The notes: generated from the letters alone by a model not told the origin. 64,000 bases of DNA from an uncultured Oleispira sp. (GCA_913061415.1 CAJXUD010000003.1:62001-126000); one strand, 5' to 3'. Counted from the first letter of the stretch, positions 46,386-56,459 are shown. Numbers and translations are program-made.

Positions 46386-46862
46386 TTACCTTTCCATTGC
46401 TTGGAACCTTATCCCATCTTTTTCTTTGATAGAATCCGTTTCTACAAAACCCCATTTTTTATACACAGGAACTGCACACAAAGAAGAGCGCACTGTATAC
46501 TTTTCTACTGAACAATTTTTACCAATGTGCTTCCACAATCTATTCGCGATACCATTGTCTTGATAAGCTTCAGATACAAACAAATGATACAGATGGCTGC
46601 TTTCTTTCATGGCAATGTAACCTACAATCTCGTCATCAATACAATAAACATAATTACTATACTCAGCGCTATTTATGCGCTGTAGAAATTGTTCTTCCGT
46701 TAGGGTGCTTAATAACCAACTCGGTAAACTTTTAGTTGATAAGCTCTTAGTTAATGAATCTTGAGCCGACGATATTTTTTGCGGAAGGTAATAATGGCTC
46801 AACGATCTAACTAACGTCGCAATCTCTTTTACGTCTTCTTCGCATGCAATTCGAATGCTCAT
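46386..46862 (-). CDS. GNAT-family N-acetyltransferase
   Basis: 158 residues. IRIACEEDVKEIATLVRSL is a GNAT beta1-alpha1 start. YHLFVSEAYQDNGIANRLWK is motif A (a variant QDNGIA instead of Q/RxxGxG/A), and VPVYKKWGFVE is the C-terminal strand-helix. Substrate unknown. Its ATG directly follows the stop of the GFA-family gene upstream, so the two are cotranscribed. Confidence 0.88.
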   Translation of the reverse strand: MSIRIACEEDVKEIATLVRSLSHYYLPQKISSAQDSLTKSLSTKSLPSWLLSTLTEEQFLQRINSAEYSNYVYCIDDEIVGYIAMKESSHLYHLFVSEAYQDNGIANRLWKHIGKNCSVEKYTVRSSLCAVPVYKKWGFVETDSIKEKDGIRFQAMER

Positions 46863-47270
46863 TTAGAATTCTTGCTCTTCTTCAATTTCGCTATGCACCT
46901 CATACCAGCACGCTTTCTCCGCTAACCAAATATGCTTGGTTTCTTGATACTGACTACCAGCCATCGACTCATCATTCAAAGTGCCTAAGCGTAAAATAAT
47001 GAAATCAGTATTATCTCGTTTAGCATAAATCTGACTGCCACAGCATGAACAAAAATACCGAGTTTTTCCTGGTGAGGACTGATAGCTTTTTAAAAATTGT
47101 GATTCATCTCTTAATAAAAAGTTTTGATCTTCAATTTTGGCCACACTCGAAAAGGCAGCACCGTGAGCTTTGCGACACTTAATACAATGGCAGTGAGCAA
47201 TATCACCTACACTTTGGCTAATCTCATAACTAATATCGCCACACAAACAACTTCCTGTAATTTTTGTCAT
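46863..47270 (-). CDS. GFA/CENP-V family zinc protein
   Basis: 135 residues. The zinc Cys motifs are SCLCGDISYEI (Cys8, Cys10), AHCHCIKCRKAHG (three Cys) and YFCSCCGSQIYAKR, the standard pattern of the glutathione-dependent formaldehyde-activating family. Most members are not proven formaldehyde enzymes; a thiol-adduct role is a guess. First gene of a two-gene unit with the GNAT. Confidence 0.9.
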   Translation of the reverse strand: MTKITGSCLCGDISYEISQSVGDIAHCHCIKCRKAHGAAFSSVAKIEDQNFLLRDESQFLKSYQSSPGKTRYFCSCCGSQIYAKRDNTDFIILRLGTLNDESMAGSQYQETKHIWLAEKACWYEVHSEIEEEQEF

Positions 47271-47329
47271 TTTTTTAATCGTCCTTAAATCTCATTTCAC
47301 TTAAGCCAATGTTCAGCCTTTGCCTTACT

Positions 47330-48877
47330 TTACTGATTAAAATCTTCCATCGCCAAATAATGATCAATACCTTTAATACGATCTTCACGATGATGATTCA
47401 CGTAGATCACTGTACTCCCTGATACCCCACCAACAGATGCCTCACAAATCTTTTCTATCAGCATCAATACCCGCAAGCGATTGGCTTCATCTAAACCTAA
47501 ACACGGCTCGTCTAATATCAACAAAGTTGGATGTTTGACCATAGCTCGTGCAATTAACAGCATACGCTGATCGCCGTAAGAAAACTGGGTAAACGGCGTA
47601 CCCTGTTTATTGTCTAAGCCTAATAATTCCAGCCACTGCATCGCAATGTTCTTTTGCTCGTCTGTTGGTGGCTGGTAAAGCCCTATACTATCGAAGAACC
47701 CTGAAATAATCGTATTTAAAGCCGATACACCAACACGGTAATCCATGTGCAGCGCGTTAGAGATATAACCAATGTGTTGCTTAATCTGCCATATACTTTC
47801 GCCATTGCCACGCTGATAGCCAAAGACTTCTATTTCGTTGCTATAGCATTGTGGATTATCGCCGGTAATCAGATTTAGCAAACAGGTTTTGCCTGAGCCA
47901 TTACGCCCTGTCAGCTGCCAATGCTGATGTTTTTTGATCGTCCAGCTGAGGTTTTGAAATACCGCTTCGCCACCATAGGCGACCTTGGCATTTTGTAAGT
48001 TAACCAAGACTTCGCCGCTAAAGGCTTTATCCGCATGGCTATGCTCTGCTTTTGGAATGCTTAATGAGGTGGTTTCAATATGCAGCAGTTTTAATAAATC
48101 GGTTATCTGCTCTTCCGCTGGGTTCGCTAAGGTATGCTGTAGCTGTCCAGCGTTCACGTAGCCATAGTGGGTTACAAATGAGGGGATATGATCTAGGCGA
48201 TTGAGTATTAAAATAAAGCTGATATCGGTTCTATCTGAACTCAACGCATCAGAACTCAGAGCGTCTAAGATCTCGCGCAGTTTAGTCACAGAATGAGCAT
48301 CTAACCCTTCGAAGGGTTCATCCAATACCAATAAATCTGGTTTTGCGCTTAACGCTTTTATTAATAGAAGCTTGCGGGTTTCCCCTGTGGATAAATCTCT
48401 AAAGTGGCGGCTTAATAAACGCTCAAAATCAAAAGCCTCGATTAACTGCTGACACAGGGCTAGATCAAGCGTGTTGCCATCAAACGAATCGACATCGTCT
48501 GCTGCGTCACTGGCGGAATAAAGTATATCGCGAACCAAGCTAGGCGCATCGTCCTCTTGCTCACGTATTAGCTCTTGATTGAGTAGCTGTTTTTGGGCAT
48601 CTGAAGATACGATTTCTACGTGTTTTATCGTACTGTTGCGCTCACCGGATTCACGCACCGCTTGGCCAATTAAGGTAGCGGTTAACGCGGATTTACCTGA
48701 CCCGTTTTTACCCAGTAATACCCAATGCTCACCCTGGTTAACCTGCCAATTGAGGTTGCGAATCGCATAACTACCCTTATGGGCCATATTGAGTGGATTA
48801 GAGCTTGAGTTAGCTAGATAGCCATTGAAGTCTTTAAATTGAATAGCGCGCACGGCTGACCTACTGATGTTCGTCAT
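47330..48877 (-). CDS. modF: ModF-like twin ABC ATPase
   Basis: 515 residues with two ABC cassettes and no membrane helices. Walker A LLGKNGSGKSALT and LTGRNGSGKTCLLN; signatures LSTGETRK and FSYGDQRM; Walker B LLVLDEPFEGLD and LLILDEPCLGLD. The order and the FKDFNGYLANSSS start match ModF (also annotated PhrA), which lies by the molybdate genes in E. coli. No mod genes are next to it here, so the role is uncertain. Members are soluble ATPases thought to act in molybdate-linked or other cytosolic tasks. Confidence 0.85.
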   Translation of the reverse strand: MTNISRSAVRAIQFKDFNGYLANSSSNPLNMAHKGSYAIRNLNWQVNQGEHWVLLGKNGSGKSALTATLIGQAVRESGERNSTIKHVEIVSSDAQKQLLNQELIREQEDDAPSLVRDILYSASDAADDVDSFDGNTLDLALCQQLIEAFDFERLLSRHFRDLSTGETRKLLLIKALSAKPDLLVLDEPFEGLDAHSVTKLREILDALSSDALSSDRTDISFILILNRLDHIPSFVTHYGYVNAGQLQHTLANPAEEQITDLLKLLHIETTSLSIPKAEHSHADKAFSGEVLVNLQNAKVAYGGEAVFQNLSWTIKKHQHWQLTGRNGSGKTCLLNLITGDNPQCYSNEIEVFGYQRGNGESIWQIKQHIGYISNALHMDYRVGVSALNTIISGFFDSIGLYQPPTDEQKNIAMQWLELLGLDNKQGTPFTQFSYGDQRMLLIARAMVKHPTLLILDEPCLGLDEANRLRVLMLIEKICEASVGGVSGSTVIYVNHHREDRIKGIDHYLAMEDFNQ

Positions 48878-48967
48878 ATGGTAAAACCGTCACCTTATGA
48901 TATTTCGCTGGCGCTGTACATATTGCAAGCAGCGACTTACGTTAAACAACAGCTTTAAACAACAGCT

Positions 48968-51625
48968 TTAAGCTGGAGCTTTCTTATGCGCCATCATCAG
49001 CGCCGAGCTTCTATTATCAACCCCTAGCTTGGCGTAGATATTTTTCAGGTGCCATTTTGTCGTACTCAGCGCAATGCCGGACTGCTGACTGATCGCAGCG
49101 TTAGACAGGCCCGAAGATAATAGCTCAAATATCTCGTTTTCTTTTTCGGTTAAGCGCTGGGCGGGCTTAATAAAATCTTTATCTTTTTCTTCGTCTGAAA
49201 ATAAGCTCGAGAAAAGTTGTTTAAAAATATCAGAAACCTGCAACGTATTCTCATTAAATCCATGTTGGAATAATTTTTCTAAACCCGGCACCTCATCAAA
49301 AATGGTTCTTGAAAAGCAAACCAAGCCATAGCGTTCTATTAACCGTTTTAATTGTAAAATCGCTGCATCGGACTTATCTTGACGAAAGGCAATCATGGCT
49401 AAATTACTGCGGGTAATCACAGCCCGAGACGGTAAGTTCTGTTTTTCTAAGACCACCAAAATTTCATTCAAAATATCACTGGCTTGGTCGAACTTACCTT
49501 TTGCTATCAAGGCATAAACGCAGGCTAATGCGCGGCGCTCTCGATGTTCTTCGTAGCACGCCGTTAAATCATGCGCTTTTTCTTTATCCCAAACGCCCTG
49601 TTGAATAACCTCGGCCAACCCATAACGCTTATACAGCTGCTCGGCCATGTTCGCGCCGGTTTCTTGAATCGCTTGGCGCATTTTTTCATGAATCATTTGG
49701 CTATTAAAACGCTTATAGTCCCCCAACGATAAGATACGTTCCAGCTGGTCTAATAAACGCTTAGCTTTATTTTTATTACCATAAATATGGCAAATTCTAG
49801 CGCTGTAAAAATAAGCATTCACAATCACTTCAGTCATCGCCGAGTGCGTCGTTAACGGGATTAACTCTTCCCCCAGCTGCAAGGCTTCATCCAATCTATT
49901 TTGCTCATAATCCACCACGATCATACCGCTGGCAATATTAATCCAAGCGGGGTTTTTAGGGCCGTGCTTAATCGGGTTATACACCCCCACAATTAATTGA
50001 ATCGCATCAATGCCACGGCCTAAGTAGCGATCACATAAAGTCAAAATCAAGTTGGCATAACTTAAAAAGAAGTCATGCTCTATCGTCGTTAGCAAATGCT
50101 TGGCTTTGGTGGCCAATCGAAATGCATCATTTAAAAAGCCGTTATACATGCAGGTATACGCTTCTATCACTAAATAGAAACCCATCACATCAATCGGCGT
50201 ACTATCGGTTGTTTTGTTTTTAGGAAATTGGTAATTCTGCAACTCCGCATCACTTTGTAATAAGGAAATTAAGAACCGTAGAAAACGCATGGTATCAATT
50301 TCAGCTTGAGTTCTATCTTTCTGTTTAAATTGATCAAGTTGAAAACTCGCTTGGTTAAACCGGCGCGAGAAAGTTTGTGCATAAATCAGGTTAAGATGGT
50401 GCTGAGGGTGCTCGGCTAACTCACCTTCCGACAGCTCGTTTAAAGCATCGATTACTGGGCCAAACTCACCTTTTTTTAACCATTCATTAGTAGCGGTTAA
50501 TAAGGTTTCAAAATAGAAGCTCGCATCGTTTGATTGGCGTGCATGATTAATCGCTAAGCTCGTACGATTTTGACTCAACAGCCCCTTGGCGGCTTTTAAG
50601 TGCAATGACTGTATATAGTCAGCGCCTTTTTCAATCTCTAAGCGCTGCAATAAAAACGATTGTAATAAAGGATGATAGCGAAACCAGTTCGCTTGATCAT
50701 GATCTTTGGTAATCAATAACTCATGCTTCGATAGCTCTTCTAACTGAATCATTCGACCACCGCTATTCATCGCATCGCATAAAGTTTGATTGAACGACGA
50801 GCAGATGGATGTGGATAAGACAAAGTCTCTTAACTCCGGCGCTAGCTTACTAATCACTTCATGAGCAAAATAATTGAGCAGTTCAGGCTGCGTACCACTA
50901 AAACCTTCTAATGCTTTATCACCATCTTCGGCGTACGCTAATAACGCCAGTTTAATCCCAACAAACCAGCCTTCGGTTTGCGCCAGCAAGGCTTGCAGTC
51001 TTAATTCATCTATTTTTGAATTGCATAATAATTGGTTAAGGGTTGATAGCTCTTCTTCGCTGAGTTTTAAATCATTGCCATCAATCACCAAGACTCGTTC
51101 TTCAAGCTTGAATTTTGAAATGGATAAATCAGGATGGTTTCGCGAAGCAAATACAAAGGTAATATGCGCTGGCAGGCGGCTAATTAAGCCATTAAAAATA
51201 TCCAGGACGCGTTTGGACTTAATATGATGAAAATCATCAATAGTGATCGCGATCGGATGAGTAATTTGATCAAAGCCCTGAATAAAAATATCAATCAGTG
51301 TCGCCGCATCGGCTTCTTGGTCTGATTTAAATAATTTAAAGAAAGAGGCTTCCCATAATGGTGTGATAGCACTTAGCTGTTGAAAGATATGCTCAAACAG
51401 CAAGTCACCTTGATTAAACTTATCGGCCGCAACAAAGTGAATGACCTTAAGTGCTTTCTCATCACCGCTATTATCACTGCTATTTTCACCAACAGCATAA
51501 CGATCAACCCACTGATTTAGAGACGTGCTTTTACCAGAGCCAGGCGCAGCAACGATTAATACAAGCGGGTAGTTAAGCCCCTTATCAATTAATTTTTCTA
51601 AATTCAGGCGAGCAATAGCTTTCAT
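48968..51625 (-). CDS. MalT-like LuxR-family ATP-binding regulator (LAL)
   Basis: 885 residues. The N-terminal STAND ATPase has Walker A VAAPGSGKSTSLNQW (27-33 core) and ITIDDFHHIKSKRVLDIFNG. A long TPR-like helical middle follows, and the C-terminal LuxR HTH is LTEKENEIFELLSSGLSNAA, ISQQSGIALSTTKWHLKNIY. MalT-type proteins activate transcription when bound to ATP and an inducer. It diverges from the haem peroxidase gene and is the natural candidate to control it. Inducer unknown. Confidence 0.93.
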   Translation of the reverse strand: MKAIARLNLEKLIDKGLNYPLVLIVAAPGSGKSTSLNQWVDRYAVGENSSDNSGDEKALKVIHFVAADKFNQGDLLFEHIFQQLSAITPLWEASFFKLFKSDQEADAATLIDIFIQGFDQITHPIAITIDDFHHIKSKRVLDIFNGLISRLPAHITFVFASRNHPDLSISKFKLEERVLVIDGNDLKLSEEELSTLNQLLCNSKIDELRLQALLAQTEGWFVGIKLALLAYAEDGDKALEGFSGTQPELLNYFAHEVISKLAPELRDFVLSTSICSSFNQTLCDAMNSGGRMIQLEELSKHELLITKDHDQANWFRYHPLLQSFLLQRLEIEKGADYIQSLHLKAAKGLLSQNRTSLAINHARQSNDASFYFETLLTATNEWLKKGEFGPVIDALNELSEGELAEHPQHHLNLIYAQTFSRRFNQASFQLDQFKQKDRTQAEIDTMRFLRFLISLLQSDAELQNYQFPKNKTTDSTPIDVMGFYLVIEAYTCMYNGFLNDAFRLATKAKHLLTTIEHDFFLSYANLILTLCDRYLGRGIDAIQLIVGVYNPIKHGPKNPAWINIASGMIVVDYEQNRLDEALQLGEELIPLTTHSAMTEVIVNAYFYSARICHIYGNKNKAKRLLDQLERILSLGDYKRFNSQMIHEKMRQAIQETGANMAEQLYKRYGLAEVIQQGVWDKEKAHDLTACYEEHRERRALACVYALIAKGKFDQASDILNEILVVLEKQNLPSRAVITRSNLAMIAFRQDKSDAAILQLKRLIERYGLVCFSRTIFDEVPGLEKLFQHGFNENTLQVSDIFKQLFSSLFSDEEKDKDFIKPAQRLTEKENEIFELLSSGLSNAAISQQSGIALSTTKWHLKNIYAKLGVDNRSSALMMAHKKAPA

Positions 51626-52010
51626 TATTATTTTTATTATCAGTCTGTCTTATTGTTATCCTTATACTATAGGGTGAATATTCGGCCTGTCCAACTATTT
51701 GTCATTGTGCGACACATTGCGCCACTTTTAATGTTATGCCCAGTCCATTTCAAGAATTCATCAAATTTTTCTAAGCAATAGTTATTATTTTATAATATTC
51801 CACCAGCCGCCCCCTACTTTCCCCCCTCCCTGCTTTAGTACTAGGTTTTATCTAGCTTCGCCTAAATTTTTACGCTTATTCACTATAAAATATTCATGTT
51901 AAAAAAACTTTATTGACTCTTTTACCCCACCCCTAAGGAGGGTGGTTTTTGTTTATCAGACTTCTAATCTGCTGATGCTCTCACAAAGAAAAAAAATAAA
52001 GGATCATCGT
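51626..52010. other. Divergent intergenic region between the LAL regulator and the peroxidase
   Basis: 385 bp, AT-rich, without a credible separate gene. It should contain both promoters. The notable element is the hairpin at 51927-51945 (see separate entry). No clear dyad for a LuxR-type protein was found by eye. Confidence 0.4.
51927..51945 (+). promoter_or_regulatory. Hairpin enclosing a strong ribosome-binding sequence in the peroxidase leader
   Basis: CCACCC (51927-51932), loop CTAAGGA, GGGTGG (51940-51945), then T5. The loop and right arm contain AAGGAGG, a perfect Shine-Dalgarno, but the gene's likely start is 70 bp further on with its own AAAGGA. It can be read as a weak terminator/attenuator or as a masked ribosome site. 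Confidence 0.45.
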
Positions 52011-54764
52011 ATGATAAATTCTGTTTGGGTCACTTGGCCCTCACTCGTCAAGTTTGGAACACTCGGTGTTGCAGCTGCAGCACTAACCCTTGGCTTAGAA
52101 CGCAGTGAATTATTGAAGAACAACATGTTCTCAACCGAAGACTTCGACAAAGCCAATGCCAACATTGTCTGCGACGAGCGTAGCCATGGTGCACGAACCG
52201 TCGATGGCACCTGTAATATTCTTGAGAATCCTTCAGAGGGCTCTGTAAACCGCCGCTTTGGTCGCAATGTAGAGTTGCAAGCCGCTTATGGTGAAACCGA
52301 AGCCGATACCCTGTTAACCCCTAACCCTCGCGAGATCAGTAATGTCTTGATGTCGCGTGATCAAATTAAACCCGCCACCAGCATCAACTTCATTGCCGCA
52401 GCCTGGATCCAGTTCATGACCCATGACTGGTTTGACCACGGCGCAAATGCAACAGGCAACCCAATCGAATTCAACCTACCCGACGGTGATCCTTTAGGTT
52501 CGGGTACCATGTCAGTTCAGCGTACGGCTCCCGATCCAGACCGTGATGCAGTCGCCGACGCACACTTACCACCCACTTACCGTAACGTGAATACCCACTG
52601 GTGGGATGGTTCACAGCTTTATGGCAGCGACCAAGCAACCAATGACAAGATTCGTTCTTTTACCGATGGTAAGTTAAAGGTTGAAGATAACGGCACCTTG
52701 CCACGTGATTTTTGGAGTGGCGTATCGGTCACCGGTTTTGATAACAACTGGTGGGTAGGCTTAAGCATGCTGCACCAAGTGTTCACTCTAGAACACAACG
52801 CCATTGCTGATGAACTGAAGCTAAACAATCCTGATGCGACAGACCAATGGATCTACGACAAAGCACGCTTAGTAAACGCCGCATTAATGGCCAAAATTCA
52901 TACCGTTGAATGGACACCTGCATTGCTAGCCAACCCTGTGCTTGAACTGTCGATGGAATCTAACTGGTGGGGCATTACGCGTGACCGCGAAACCCGCGAT
53001 ACCATTCAGGCCGCAATGGATGATTTAAAAGGCCCTAGCTCTTGGATCGCCAGAACGGTTGCATTATTCGACCCAGCCAAAGCCGCTGAACTCAGTAAGC
53101 CAGGTGCTATCGATCATGTTTTAGGCGGTTTAGTCGGCCAAAGCGCTCCAAACAACTACGACGTTCCTTATGTATTAACCGAAGAGTTTGTATCGGTTTA
53201 CCGTATGCATCCTCTTATGCGCGATACTGTTGATATCTACGACATCGGCTCAAACATCGTCGCCAATCAAATTCCGATTGAAGATGCCCGTGATGGCGAT
53301 GCAGAAAACATTATGGATACCGAAGGTGGCGAACGTCTATGGTACTCATTTGGTATTACCAACCCAGGTTCATTAACCCTAAACAACTACCCAGATTTCT
53401 TACGTAATCTATCCATGCCATTAATTGGTGATATTGATATCGCCGCTATCGACATCATCCGAGATCGTGAGCGTGGAACGCCACGTTATAACGAATTCCG
53501 TCGTCAGATTGGCCTAAAAGAAATCACCAAGTTTGAAGACCTAACCACAGATCCAACGACCCTAGCCGCACTGAAACGCGTTTATAATAACGATGTTGAA
53601 CAAATAGATGCGCTTGTAGGACAGCTAGCAGAAACTGTTCGCCCAGAAGGCTTCGCGTTTGGTGAAACTGCTTTCCAGATCTTCATCTTAAACGCGTCAC
53701 GTCGCCTAATGACTGACCGCTTTTTCACCACCGATTACACCCCAGAAACCTATACGCAAGCAGGGATTGATTGGGTAGAAGAAAATACCATGGTCGATGT
53801 GATCAAACGTCACTTCCCTCAGCTAGGATTCAGCCTGACCGGTGTTGAAAATGCCTTTAAACCTTGGGATCTTAAAATCCCTGCGGATTACGACAACTGG
53901 GCAGCTTGCGATAAAGAAGCCTTATTATGGACCAATGGCGCACAGCGTACCGTCTATGAAGATGGCGAAAGACCTGAACTTGAGCCGGTTAATATTGGTG
54001 GCCTAATCAACTCGATCCTTTGGGATAAAGTGAAGAAGAAGCAAGACGTTGCGCCTTTAGGCTATGAAAAACCAATTCATGCGTTTGGCTCTCTAGCGAA
54101 GGTAGCTTTTGAACCTGCAGCCGGACACCCATTCACAGGTCTGTTTAAAGGGTCTGAGTGTGGTCTACTGCGTTTATCGGTTACGGGTGATCCAAGCGAT
54201 CGTGGTTTTGCGCCAGGTTTAGCATGGAAAGTATTTGTTGATGGTAAAGATTCACGTAACGTTTCTGCGCTTTATACTCTTTCTGGCCAAGGCGACAACC
54301 ATGATTTCTTCGCGAACGAACTGTCTCAGTACGTTGATAAAGAAGTAAACGAAACGCTTGGCACAACGGCGTTATTCTCGCTGGTTACTAGCAAGCCAAA
54401 TACCATGTCGGTTAGCCAAATGGCACAAGTAACTCCAGACGGTGCCGACGTAGCGAATGTGGTTTCGCCAACGCAGGTGTACTTTGTACCAAGAGATGAA
54501 GTGAAAGGCATGTTCTCGTCAGCACCTCACGACTTCCGTGATGACATCAACAGCCTACCTGCCGGTACGCCCATTTATGATGTGTACGCAACGGATAAAA
54601 AAGTGCGCACGTCGATCTTCAGCTACTTCCAAAAGAAGTACGCCAAGCAAAGACGTGATAGCGCGGTTAAAGTCGGAACAATTCGTATGAACTCTGAATT
54701 TAACAGCTCTTCGTTCGGTGATGGTGGCGTCTTCTTTAGACACCAGCGTGTCGAAGAACAATAA
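52011..54764 (+). CDS. Animal-type haem peroxidase family protein
   Basis: 917 residues from ATG 52011 (AAAGGA upstream); the frame opens at 51942. A hydrophobic stretch at 12-28 may be a signal anchor. The distal block AAWIQFMTHDWFDHG (His138) and proximal EEFVSVYRMHPLMRD (His400) match the peroxidase-cyclooxygenase superfamily, closest in style to alpha-dioxygenase and bacterial peroxidases. Residues about 690-890 form a second domain with GHPFTGLFKGSECGLLRLSV, DPSDRGFAPGLAWKVFVDGK and FFANELSQYV, reminiscent of a catalase-like barrel. It may oxidise lipids or halides; substrate unknown. Confidence 0.88.
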   Translation: MINSVWVTWPSLVKFGTLGVAAAALTLGLERSELLKNNMFSTEDFDKANANIVCDERSHGARTVDGTCNILENPSEGSVNRRFGRNVELQAAYGETEADTLLTPNPREISNVLMSRDQIKPATSINFIAAAWIQFMTHDWFDHGANATGNPIEFNLPDGDPLGSGTMSVQRTAPDPDRDAVADAHLPPTYRNVNTHWWDGSQLYGSDQATNDKIRSFTDGKLKVEDNGTLPRDFWSGVSVTGFDNNWWVGLSMLHQVFTLEHNAIADELKLNNPDATDQWIYDKARLVNAALMAKIHTVEWTPALLANPVLELSMESNWWGITRDRETRDTIQAAMDDLKGPSSWIARTVALFDPAKAAELSKPGAIDHVLGGLVGQSAPNNYDVPYVLTEEFVSVYRMHPLMRDTVDIYDIGSNIVANQIPIEDARDGDAENIMDTEGGERLWYSFGITNPGSLTLNNYPDFLRNLSMPLIGDIDIAAIDIIRDRERGTPRYNEFRRQIGLKEITKFEDLTTDPTTLAALKRVYNNDVEQIDALVGQLAETVRPEGFAFGETAFQIFILNASRRLMTDRFFTTDYTPETYTQAGIDWVEENTMVDVIKRHFPQLGFSLTGVENAFKPWDLKIPADYDNWAACDKEALLWTNGAQRTVYEDGERPELEPVNIGGLINSILWDKVKKKQDVAPLGYEKPIHAFGSLAKVAFEPAAGHPFTGLFKGSECGLLRLSVTGDPSDRGFAPGLAWKVFVDGKDSRNVSALYTLSGQGDNHDFFANELSQYVDKEVNETLGTTALFSLVTSKPNTMSVSQMAQVTPDGADVANVVSPTQVYFVPRDEVKGMFSSAPHDFRDDINSLPAGTPIYDVYATDKKVRTSIFSYFQKKYAKQRRDSAVKVGTIRMNSEFNSSSFGDGGVFFRHQRVEEQ

Positions 54765-54793
54765 TCTTATTTAAGATTTAGTCAGCGTAAAAT

Positions 54794-54830
54794 AAAAATC
54801 CCCGCCGGTTTTCACCGTCGGGGATTTTTT
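54794..54830. terminator. Bidirectional terminator between the peroxidase and DUF4124-thioredoxin genes
   Basis: 16-nt arms (54794-54809 and 54814-54829) with one mismatch and a 4-nt loop, with A5 on the left and T6 on the right. Confidence 0.92.
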
Positions 54831-54838
54831 ATATCTGC

Positions 54839-55417
54839 TCATTTCGAAACAATTAGCGCATCAACAACTTGCGATAACGTATTCGCCGTCATCAGCTTTT
54901 TATTCGAAAACATCTGCAATGTTTGCGGGCTGCTAATACTATCTTTCTGCAATAAAACCGTCGGATAACCCGTGCCTCCCAAGCGTCTAAAAAAATCATC
55001 GTCGCGCTTACTGTCTTCTGGGGTAATTTTTACCTTCACCACATTGCGCAATACCTTCGCGCCTTGTGACGTATTAATCAGACCCTTTTCTAACTCACGA
55101 CAATAGCTGCACCAGTCGGCTTGGAAATATAAAAAGATCGGTGCATTGTATTTTTTCTGCACGCGCAACGCCCTTTTATAACCCGCATGCCCATAATACC
55201 ACTGGCTACTGTTATAGGCTTTTTGCAAAGGTTCATACTCAAACGGCTGTTCTTCTGCAGCCATTGAATTTGTTTCTCCCAGCGTGACCTTGCCACCCTC
55301 ACAAGGCTGATCGGTAAAAACAAGTTTACCGTTTACCTTGCACTTATAGATTTCTGCAAACGAAGCCGCGGGTAATAAAGCACATACGCACAGTATGCTG
55401 GAAATAATTGTTTTCAT
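54839..55417 (-). CDS. DUF4124 plus thioredoxin-fold exported protein
   Basis: 192 residues from ATG 55417, which has AAAGGG upstream and starts a signal peptide (MKTIISSILCVCALLPAASF, cleaved before AEIYK). Residues 22-45 are a DUF4124 segment (EIYKCKVNGKLVFTDQPCEG). Residues about 80-190 are thioredoxin-like with CSYC (103-106, in FQADWCSYCRELEKG) and cis-Pro GYPTVLL. The active site fits DsbD-gamma/thioredoxin_7 proteins. A periplasmic disulfide reductase role is inferred. The frame extends upstream to 55483 over a Met/Asp-rich stretch that is unlikely to be coding. Confidence 0.85.
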   Translation of the reverse strand: MKTIISSILCVCALLPAASFAEIYKCKVNGKLVFTDQPCEGGKVTLGETNSMAAEEQPFEYEPLQKAYNSSQWYYGHAGYKRALRVQKKYNAPIFLYFQADWCSYCRELEKGLINTSQGAKVLRNVVKVKITPEDSKRDDDFFRRLGGTGYPTVLLQKDSISSPQTLQMFSNKKLMTANTLSQVVDALIVSK

Positions 55418-55705
55418 TGCCCTTTCTATCTTTAAGCAGTCCATTTTTACGCCATCCATTTCAAAAGAGTCCATTTTTAACATTGGTTAATTTTACACTA
55501 AAAACCCTTCTCTCAATATTCTAATGCCACTCTAGCCCAGCTCACAGCCTAATTACTGACTTACAGCCTCCTCATACTAAGTAAATAGTAGTAATTTATA
55601 AATAAACAAAGCAAAATCAACCACTTAATAGGAATAACAACCCGCTCCACCGCCTCTAGCCAGTGAATCAAAGCTAGTAGATAAAAGTCTGTAGATAAAA
55701 ATTCG

Positions 55706-56419
55706 ATGAAAAACAGCCCAATCATAAAATATTCAATACTGCCGCTATTGCTAATCGCCAGTATCCATAGCGTTTATGCCGACACTCCTAGTTCATTTAG
55801 AGCCGCTAAAAAACAAGCCGTTCAAATATACCAAGGCCACAATACCAGCTTCTATTGCGGCTGCGATATAACCTGGAAAGGCAAAAAAGGCGCCGGAAAA
55901 CCCGACCATGCAAGCTGTGGCTATCAAGTTAGAAAACAGCAAAAGCGCGCCGCGCGTACAGAATGGGAACACGTCGTACCCGCTTGGACATTTGGCCACC
56001 AACTGCAATGCTGGCAAGAAGGACGTCGTAAAAACTGCAGCAAAAACAGCCCGCAGTTTAAAACCATGGAGTCAGACCTACACAACCTTGTGCCCGCCAT
56101 TGGCGAAGTTAACGGCGACCGCTCTAACTTTCGTTTCAGCGATTGGAATGGCAAGCCCTACCAATATGGCAGCTGCCCAATGATCGTCGATTTCAAACAA
56201 CGCAGCGTACAACCTCCCGAACAAAGCCGAGGAGCCATTGCCCGAACCTACCTCTACATGAGTGAACGTTACGACATGTCATTATCAAGAGCGCAATATA
56301 ACCTGATGCAAGCGTGGAATAATCGTCACCCAGTTAGCCCTTGGGAATGCGAACGCGACCGACGAATCGAAAAAGTACAAGGCTGGAGCAATCACTTTGT
56401 TAGTGATCAATGTCTATAG
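55706..56419 (+). CDS. endA: Endonuclease I, periplasmic
   Basis: 237 residues with a signal peptide to [23 protein letters not shown] (His89) is the beta-beta-alpha-Me nuclease motif, and [20 protein letters not shown] with [14 protein letters not shown] completes the EndA/NucM pattern. [20 protein letters not shown] is conserved too. The enzyme cuts double-stranded DNA without base specificity, with Mg. It ends VSDQCL, with Cys residues likely paired. Confidence 0.95.
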   Translation: MKNSPIIKYSILPLLLIASIHSVYADTPSSFRAAKKQAVQIYQGHNTSFYCGCDITWKGKKGAGKPDHASCGYQVRKQQKRAARTEWEHVVPAWTFGHQLQCWQEGRRKNCSKNSPQFKTMESDLHNLVPAIGEVNGDRSNFRFSDWNGKPYQYGSCPMIVDFKQRSVQPPEQSRGAIARTYLYMSERYDMSLSRAQYNLMQAWNNRHPVSPWECERDRRIEKVQGWSNHFVSDQCL

Positions 56420-56459
56420 AAAATGAAAGGATAATAGAAAATTAAAGGACTATTAAAAA

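Noticed and set aside
46248-47329. Integron cassettes (TA pair, GNAT, GFA are typical cassette cargo)
   Set aside because: No attC site with paired core sites was found in the spacers, and the GNAT and GFA genes form one operon.
51942-52010. N-terminal extension of the peroxidase from GTG 51942
   Set aside because: The GTG lies inside the hairpin immediately next to AAGGAGG, too close for initiation, and the ATG at 52011 has its own ribosome site.
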